Shown here piece after piece: positions 44,001-53,000 of a stretch of 64,000 nt of DNA. Under the pieces are notes generated by a model that saw only the letters and a program-made list of their open reading frames with translations, made no database searches and was not told the DNA's origin. The stretch's first letter is position 1. The number at the start of each line of letters is the position of its first letter. This DNA is from Aminobacter aminovorans (GTDB taxonomy: Bacteria > Pseudomonadota > Alphaproteobacteria > Rhizobiales > Rhizobiaceae), in the NCBI RefSeq assembly GCF_900445235.1, contig NZ_UFSM01000003.1, positions 124,001 to 188,000 on the forward strand. The letters run 5' to 3'. The position numbers were made by a program, and so were the translations under genes.

Positions 44001-47000
44001 CCACGACCGGCACCTTCACTGTCGGCACCGGCAGCGACGGCCTGGCCAAGCTCGAGATCCAGGACAAGGACGGCATCTGGCAGAACGTCACCGGCGGCGG
44101 CACCGTCCAGGGCGCCAATGGCGTGCTGACGGTGACCAACACTGCCGGCGCCTACAGCTGGAGCTACACCCTCAGCAACAACCTGCTCAGCCATGACGAC
44201 AACGCCCTCAGCGGCGTCGATGGCGACAGCGACCGCGGTGCCGCCGACCAGAAGCCCGGCGACAACTTCCAGGTTCGCGTCGAAGACAGCGACGGCGACG
44301 TCTCCGCACCCGACACGCTGACCATCACCGTCAATGACGATGGCCCGACGGCCAACAACGACGTTGCCACGCAGGGTGCTGAGAACCAGGCGTTCACGAT
44401 CAATGCGTTTGCCAACGACGTGTTCGGCGCCGACGGCGTCGACATCGACAACAACCCGGCGGTGGCGGTGACCTTCACCCAGCCGGCGCAGGGTGTCGTC
44501 ACCTACAATGCGGCCACCGGCCTGTTCACCTACACGCCGAATGCCGGCGCCGGCAGCAGCTCGACCGCTGACAGCTTCACCTACACCATCAAGGATGGCG
44601 ACGGCGACGTCTCGACCGCAACCGTGTCGCTGACCCTGGCAGCAGATTCGACCCCGACGGTCACCGTGACCGACGGCATCGTCGACGAGAAGGGCCTTGC
44701 CAACGGTTCCGGCGAGGTTGCCAACCCGGCTCCCAATACCGACAACTCCGAGACCACGACCGGCACCTTCACCGTTGCCACCGGCAGCGATGGCCTGGCC
44801 AAGCTCGAGATCCAGGACAAGGACGGCATCTGGCAGAACGTCACCGGCGGCGGCACCGTCCAGGGCGCCAATGGCGTGCTGACGGTGACCAACACTGCCG
44901 GCGCCTACAGCTGGAGCTACACCCTCAGCAACAACCTGCTCAGCCATGACGACAACGCCCTCAGCGGCGTCGATGGCGACAGCGACCGCGGTGCAGCCGA
45001 CCAGAAGCCCGGCGACAACTTCCAGGTTCGCGTCGAAGACAGCGACGGCGACGTCTCCGCACCCGACACGCTGACCATCACCGTCAATGACGATGGCCCG
45101 ACGGCCAACAACGACGTTGCCACGCAGGGTGCTGAGAACCAGGCGTTCACGATCAATGCGTTTGCCAACGACGTGTTCGGCGCCGACGGCGTCGACATCG
45201 ACAACAACCCGGCGGTGGCGGTGACCTTCACCCAGCCGGCGCAGGGTGTCGTCACCTACAATGCGGCCACCGGCCTGTTCACCTACACGCCGAATGCCGG
45301 CGCCGGCAGCAGCTCGACCGCTGACAGCTTCACCTACACCATCAAGGATGGCGACGGCGACGTCTCGACCGCAACCGTGTCGCTGACCCTGGCAGCAGAT
45401 TCGACCCCGACGGTCACCGTGACCGACGGCATCGTCGACGAGAAGGGCCTTGCCAACGGTTCCGGCGAGGTTGCCAACCCGGCTCCCAATACCGACAACT
45501 CCGAGACCACGACCGGCACCTTCACCGTTGCCACCGGCAGCGATGGCCTGGCCAAGCTCGAGATCCAGGACAAGGACGGCGTCTGGCAGAACGTGACCGG
45601 CGGCGGCACCGTCCAGGGCGCCAATGGCGTGCTGACGGTGACCAACAATGCAGGCACCTACAGCTGGAGCTACACCCTTGCCAACAACCTGCTGAGCCAT
45701 GACGACAACGCCCTCACCGGCGTCGATGGCGACAGCGACCGCGGTGCAGCCGACCAGAAGCCCGGCGACAACTTCCAGGTTCGCGTCGAAGACAGCGACG
45801 GCGACGTCTCCGCACCCGACACGCTGACCATCACCGTCAATGACGATGGCCCGACGGCCAACAACGACGTTGCCACGCAGGGTGCTGAGAACCAGGCGTT
45901 CACGATCAATGCGTTTGCCAACGACGTGTTCGGCGCCGACGGCGTCGACATCGACAACAACCCGGCGGTGGCGGTGACCTTCACCCAGCCGACGCAGGGC
46001 GTCGTCACCTATAATGCGGCCACCGGCCTGTTCACCTACACGCCGAATGCCGGCGCCGGCAGCAGCTCGACCGCCGACAGCTTCACCTACACCATCAAGG
46101 ACGGCGACGGCGACGTCTCGACCGCAACCGTGTCGCTGACCCTTGCCGCGGATTCGACCCCGACGGTCAGCGTGACCGACGGCACCGTCGACGAGAAGGG
46201 TCTTGCCAACGGTTCCGGCGAGGTTGCCGACCCGGCTGCCAACACCGACAACTCCGAGACCACGACCGGCACCTTCACTGTCGGCACCGGCAGCGACGGC
46301 CTGGCCAAGCTCGAGATCCAGGACAAGGACGGCATCTGGCAGAACGTCACCGGCGGCGGCACCGTCCAGGGCGCCAATGGCGTGCTGACGGTGACCAACA
46401 CTGCCGGCGCCTACAGCTGGAGCTACACCCTCAGCAACAACCTGCTCAGCCATGACGACAACGCCCTCAGCGGCGTCGATGGCGACAGCGACCGCGGTGC
46501 AGCCGACCAGAAGCCCGGCGACAACTTCCAGGTTCGCGTCGAAGACAGCGACGGCGACGTCTCCGCACCCGACACGCTGACCATCACCGTCAATGACGAT
46601 GGCCCGACGGCCAACAACGACGTTGCCACGCAGGGTGCTGAGAACCAGGCGTTCACGATCAATGCGTTTGCCAACGACGTGTTCGGCGCCGACGGCGTCG
46701 ACATCGACAACAACCCGGCGGTGGCGGTGACCTTCACCCAGCCGACGCAGGGCGTCGTCACCTATAATGCGGCCACCGGCCTGTTCACCTACACGCCGAA
46801 TGCCGGCGCCGGCAGCAGCTCGACCGCCGACAGCTTCACCTACACCATCAAGGACGGCGACGGCGACGTCTCGACCGCAACCGTGTCGCTGACCCTTGCC
46901 GCGGATTCGACCCCGACGGTCAGCGTGACCGACGGCACCGTCGACGAGAAGGGTCTTGCCAACGGTTCCGGCGAGGTTGCCGACCCGGCTGCCAACACCG

Positions 47001-50000
47001 ACAACTCCGAGACCACGACCGGCACCTTCACTGTCGGCACCGGCAGCGACGGCCTGGCCAAGCTCGAGATCCAGGACAAGGACGGCGTCTGGCAGAACGT
47101 GACCGGCGGCGGCACCGTCCAGGGCGCCAATGGCGTGCTGACGGTGACCAACAATGCAGGCACCTACAGCTGGAGCTACACCCTTGCCAACAACCTGCTG
47201 AGCCATGACGACAACGCCCTCACCGGCGTCGATGGCGACAGCGACCGCGGTGCAGCCGACCAGAAGCCCGGCGACAACTTCCAGGTTCGCGTCGAAGACA
47301 GCGACGGCGACGTCTCCGCACCCGACACGCTGACCATCACCGTCAATGACGATGGCCCGACGGCCAACAACGACGTTGCCACGCAGGGTGCTGAGAACCA
47401 GGCGTTCACGATCAATGCGTTTGCCAACGACGTGTTCGGCGCCGACGGCGTCGACATCGACAACAACCCGGCGGTGGCGGTGACCTTCACCCAGCCGACG
47501 CAGGGCGTCGTCACCTATAATGCGGCCACCGGCCTGTTCACCTACACGCCGAATGCCGGCGCCGGCAGCAGCTCGACCGCCGACAGCTTCACCTACACCA
47601 TCAAGGACGGCGACGGCGACGTCTCGACCGCAACCGTGTCGCTGACCCTTGCCGCGGATTCGACCCCGACGGTCAGCGTGACCGACGGCACCGTCGACGA
47701 GAAGGGTCTTGCCAACGGTTCCGGCGAGGTTGCCGACCCGGCTGCCAACACCGACAACTCCGAGACCACGACCGGCACCTTCACTGTCGGCACCGGCAGC
47801 GACGGCCTGGCCAAGCTCGAGATCCAGGACAAGGACGGCATCTGGCAGAACGTCACCGGCGGCGGCACCGTCCAGGGCGCCAATGGCGTGCTGACGGTGA
47901 CCAACACTGCCGGCGCCTACAGCTGGAGCTACACCCTCAGCAACAACCTGCTCAGCCATGACGACAACGCCCTCAGCGGCGTCGATGGCGACAGCGACCG
48001 CGGTGCCGCCGACCAGAAGCCCGGCGACAACTTCCAGGTTCGCGTCGAAGACAGCGACGGCGACGTCTCCGCACCCGACACGCTGACCATCACCGTCAAT
48101 GACGATGGCCCGACGGCCAACAACGACGTTGCCACGCAGGGTGCTGAGAACCAGGCGTTCACGATCAATGCGTTTGCCAACGACGTGTTCGGCGCCGACG
48201 GCGTCGACATCGACAACAACCCGGCGGTGGCGGTGACCTTCACCCAGCCGACGCAGGGCGTCGTCACCTATAATGCGGCCACCGGCCTGTTCACCTACAC
48301 GCCGAATGCCGGCGCCGGCAGCAGCTCGACCGCCGACAGCTTCACCTACACCATCAAGGACGGCGACGGCGACGTCTCGACCGCAACCGTGTCGCTGACC
48401 CTTGCCGCGGATTCGACCCCGACGGTCAGCGTGACCGACGGCACCGTCGACGAGAAGGGTCTTGCCAACGGTTCCGGCGAGGTTGCCGACCCGGCTGCCA
48501 ACACCGACAACTCCGAGACCACGACCGGCACCTTCACTGTCGGCACCGGCAGCGACGGCCTGGCCAAGCTCGAGATCCAGGACAAGGACGGCATCTGGCA
48601 GAACGTCACCGGCGGCGGCACCGTCCAGGGCGCCAATGGCGTGCTGACGGTGACCAACACTGCCGGCGCCTACAGCTGGAGCTACACCCTCAGCAACAAC
48701 CTGCTCAGCCATGACGACAACGCCCTCAGCGGCGTCGATGGCGACAGCGACCGCGGTGCCGCCGACCAGAAGCCCGGCGACAACTTCCAGGTTCGCGTCG
48801 AAGACAGCGACGGCGACGTCTCTGCTCCCGACACGCTGACCATCACCGTCAACGACGATGGCCCGACGGCCAACAACGACGTTGCCACGCAGGGTGCTGA
48901 GAACCAGGCGTTCACGATCAATGCGTTTGCCAACGACGTGTTCGGCGCCGACGGCGTCGACATCGACAACAACCCGGCGGTGGCGGTGACCTTCACCCAG
49001 CCGACGCAGGGCGTCGTCACCTATAATGCGGCCACCGGCCTGTTCACCTACACGCCGAATGCCGGCGCCGGCAGCAGCTCGACCGCTGACAGCTTCACCT
49101 ACACCATCAAGGATGGCGACGGTGACGTCTCGACCGCAACCGTGTCGCTGACCCTGGCAGCAGATTCGACCCCGACGGTCACCGTGACCGACGGCATCGT
49201 CGACGAGAAGGGCCTTGCCAACGGTTCCGGCGAGGTTGCCAACCCGGCTCCCAATACCGACAACTCCGAGACCACGACCGGCACCTTCACCGTTGCCACC
49301 GGCAGCGATGGCCTGGCCAAGCTCGAGATCCAGGACAAGGACGGCGTCTGGCAGAACGTGACCGGCGGCGGCACCGTCCAGGGCGCCAATGGCGTGCTGA
49401 CGGTGACCAACAATGCAGGCACCTACAGCTGGAGCTACACCCTTGCCAACAACCTGCTCAGCCATGACGACAACGCCCTCACCGGCGTCGATGGCGACAG
49501 CGACCGCGGTGCAGCCGACCAGAAGCCCGGCGACAACTTCCAGGTTCGCGTCGAAGACAGCGACGGCGACGTCTCCGCACCCGACACGCTGACCATCACC
49601 GTCAATGACGATGGCCCGACGGCCAACAACGACGTTGCCACGCAGGGTGCTGAGAACCAGGCGTTCACGATCAATGCGTTTGCCAACGACGTGTTCGGCG
49701 CCGACGGCGTCGACATCGACAACAACCCGGCGGTGGCGGTGACCTTCACCCAGCCGACGCAGGGCGTCGTCACCTATAATGCGGCCACCGGCCTGTTCAC
49801 CTACACGCCGAATGCCGGCGCCGGCAGCAGCTCGACCGCCGACAGCTTCACCTACACCATCAAGGACGGCGACGGCGACGTCTCGACCGCAACCGTGTCG
49901 CTGACCCTGGCAGCAGATTCGACCCCGACGGTGTCGTCGAAGACGAACCTTGTCGTTGACGAAGACGGCTTTGCCAATGCTGCGGTCGACACCTCGACGA

Positions 50001-53000
50001 CACGCGCCGACGAGACGGACTCGACCGAGAGCCTGACGCAGTCGGGCACTGCGGTGGTCAACTTCGGCAACGACGTTCCTGCCAACCTCGCCGCCTCGAT
50101 CACCCTGGTCGACACGGTCGGCCTGGACGGACAGTTGCAGACGCTGGCCGGCAATGCCGTGAATTTCGGCCTCGAGAGCGGCGCCCTGGTCGGACGTGAC
50201 AGTGTCACCAATGTCGAGGTGATCCGCATCGCGGTCACCGGCGCAGTGTCGGGGCCTGGTGCGGGCGATGTGACCTACACATACTCGACGACGCTGAGCC
50301 AGCCAATCAAGCACACTGCCGGCGCCATCGAGAACAGCGCGGTGCTGTCTGGTGTCACCTTCCAGGCGACCGACAAGGATGGCGACCCTGTCCAGGGCAC
50401 CTTCAGCGTCACCGTCGTCGACGACGTGCCCCAGGCCAATGCGACTACCGCAGCGACCGTCCTTGATGACGAGGCACAGCCTGGCGGCATCACGGCCAAC
50501 GAGGCGCCCGGAGATGTCGATGCGCCGGAAGCAGTGAAGATTGCCACCGGCACTCTCAACATAACGCCCGGCGCGGACGGATTGGCGTCGGTTGCCTTTT
50601 CGGCGAGCGTATCTGCTGCTGGCGAAGCCGGCGCGGTTTCGCCGCTGCAGGCGATTTATGTGGATCCGGTTACCAAGCTGCCTACCCTCGAGACGATCAG
50701 CACCAGTTGGACTGCCGATGGCGCGGGTGGCGGGACCCTTACGGGCACCAGCGCGCACTATCCGGCCGGATCGCCGGCGTTCACCCTCAAGGTCGAGGCA
50801 GACGGCGACTACACCTTTACGCTCAACGCACCTCTGTCGCACCCCCTCACCGACGAGCCCGGCGGTGCCGTGCAGACGGCCTATGAGGACAACCTCAATC
50901 TCACGTTCAACTACACGGCAACTGACCGAGACGGTGATACGAGCAGCTCGACCTTGACCATCACCGTCGATGACGACACGCCTGACGCTGTCAACGACAC
51001 GGCCGTTGTCGACGAGGGCACGATTCCAAGTGTCAATGTCGTGCTGGTCATCGACACGTCCGGCAGCATGGATGATGACGATCTCGATCCAGGCCCGGGC
51101 GTTTTGACCCGTTTGGACCTCGCCAAGGCGGCAGCCCTCAATCTTCTGAACTCAGCGGGCGTCAACATCAACCAGGTGATGGTTGTTGAGTTCTACAACG
51201 GAACGACCGTCAACACCCCAATATGGGGCACTTGGAGCAACGCAGCCGACAAAGCCGACATCGAGTCGTTCATCAACAGCCGCGTTGCTGGCGGCGGCAC
51301 AAGTTACGATGCCGCCACGGCGGCTGTCCGCGCAAATTGGGGAACAGGGCCTTCGGAGGCCGATTTCACCAATGTCTATTTCCTGTCGGACGGCAATCCC
51401 GATCCGAACTCCGCCGGACTTGACGCCACGGAGCAGGGAGTCTGGGAGAGCTTCCTGGTCAATCCGGACAACAATGCGGCGACAAATGACGCCATCGACA
51501 ACGTCTACGCGGTCGGCATCGGCAATGGCATAACGACAGGCCCGCTCGAGCCCATCTCGTGGTCAAACGGCAATGCGAACTTCCCGCCGATCATCATTAC
51601 GGAAGCGACCCAGCTCAGCCAGACGTTGACGAATACGCTGCCAAGTGCGGTGACAGGGAACGTGCTCGCGAATGATGGCGTTCCGGCAAGCGCGTTTGGC
51701 GCCGATGGCGGCTACATCAAGACAATTGTCGTCGACGGCGTGACCTACACCTACAATCCAGCCAACGGCACGATTACCGCCTCCGCTTCCGACCCTGGCC
51801 TGATTTCGAACACCGGCACACAGATCAAGATCCAAACCGACCTGGGCGGAGTGTTCGTCTTCAATTTCGCCAACAATGGCTCAAATCAGGCTGGTTCCTG
51901 GGGCTACACCGCGCCAAGCGGCGTCAGCAGCAATCAGCATGAGGTGTTTACCTACACGCTTGTGGATGGCGACGGCGACGGCAATTCAGCCACGTTGGAC
52001 ATCACTGTTCTGAACGTGAACAAGGTTCCGACTGGCGGCAGCGTCGCTGCTCAGCTCGATGACGAAGGACTGTCCGGAGGCAACGCCGGTGGCACGGGCG
52101 ACATCGTTGTCCCGGCTCAAAGCGACAACAACGAGGCCACGTTCAGCGGCACCCTGACAGGAACGGGCGGCGATGGCGCATTGACCTACAGCTTCTCCAA
52201 CCTGAACACGACCACGCAGACGGTCGGAACCGAGACGGTGCAATATGGCTGGAACGCTACGACCAACATGCTGACGGCAACCATTGCCGGAGGCACGCGA
52301 GCGGGCCAAACTCTATTCACGGTCGCATTGAACCCAGCAACCGGCGCCTACGACCTGGTTCTCATCAAGCCGGTTATGCATGCGACCGGTGGCAACGAAC
52401 AGAGCATCGTTGTCAATCTGGACTACAAAGTTGCGGATTCCGATGCCGATGTCTCGGCGACGGATACGGGAACGGGCCAGCTTGCCATAACGTTCAATGA
52501 CGACACCCCGGAGGGGTTTTCTGCCCAGTCGATGCGAATTGAAAACATTACCAATGCCACAGGCAGTGGCGCCCTCAACTTCTTCGAGAGCATCGGAGCG
52601 GACGGCGGATCGGTCGTCTTCACTGGCACTAACAACTCCAACCTGCAGACGACTGGCAGCACAAACATCACGTCAGGCGGTGTGCAGGTTAAGCTCTATG
52701 GCTTTGGCACCGACATGCTCGTTGCCAAGACGGGAGCCGATGCGGCTGGCAATGGCGGCACGACGGTCTTTACGGTCAAGCTTTCGCCCAATGCGAGTGT
52801 CGAGGCCCAGGACGCGTATACGGTCAAATTCTTCAAGCCACTCGACGATGGCTCAGGCCAGACCATCAATCCAAGCAACTACACGGACAACTCGTCACAA
52901 AACTACAAGGTCTTCAACGGTGCGAACGATCGCGACGTGATCATTTCGGCCGATAGCGGAGGCAGTGCTGCGCGCGTAAATGGCAGCAACAATGGTGGTC

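Noticed and set aside
43589..49932. Regular repeats considered as a CRISPR or satellite array
   Set aside because: The period is 753 bp, the reading frame is unbroken, and the units encode protein domains, so this is an intragenic coding repeat.
43568..50842. A 2,424-codon open frame antisense to the adhesin repeats
   Set aside because: It follows from GC-rich codon bias multiplied by tandem repetition. Its translation is the same repeated low-complexity pattern, and the plus strand encodes clear VCBS and cadherin-like modules.
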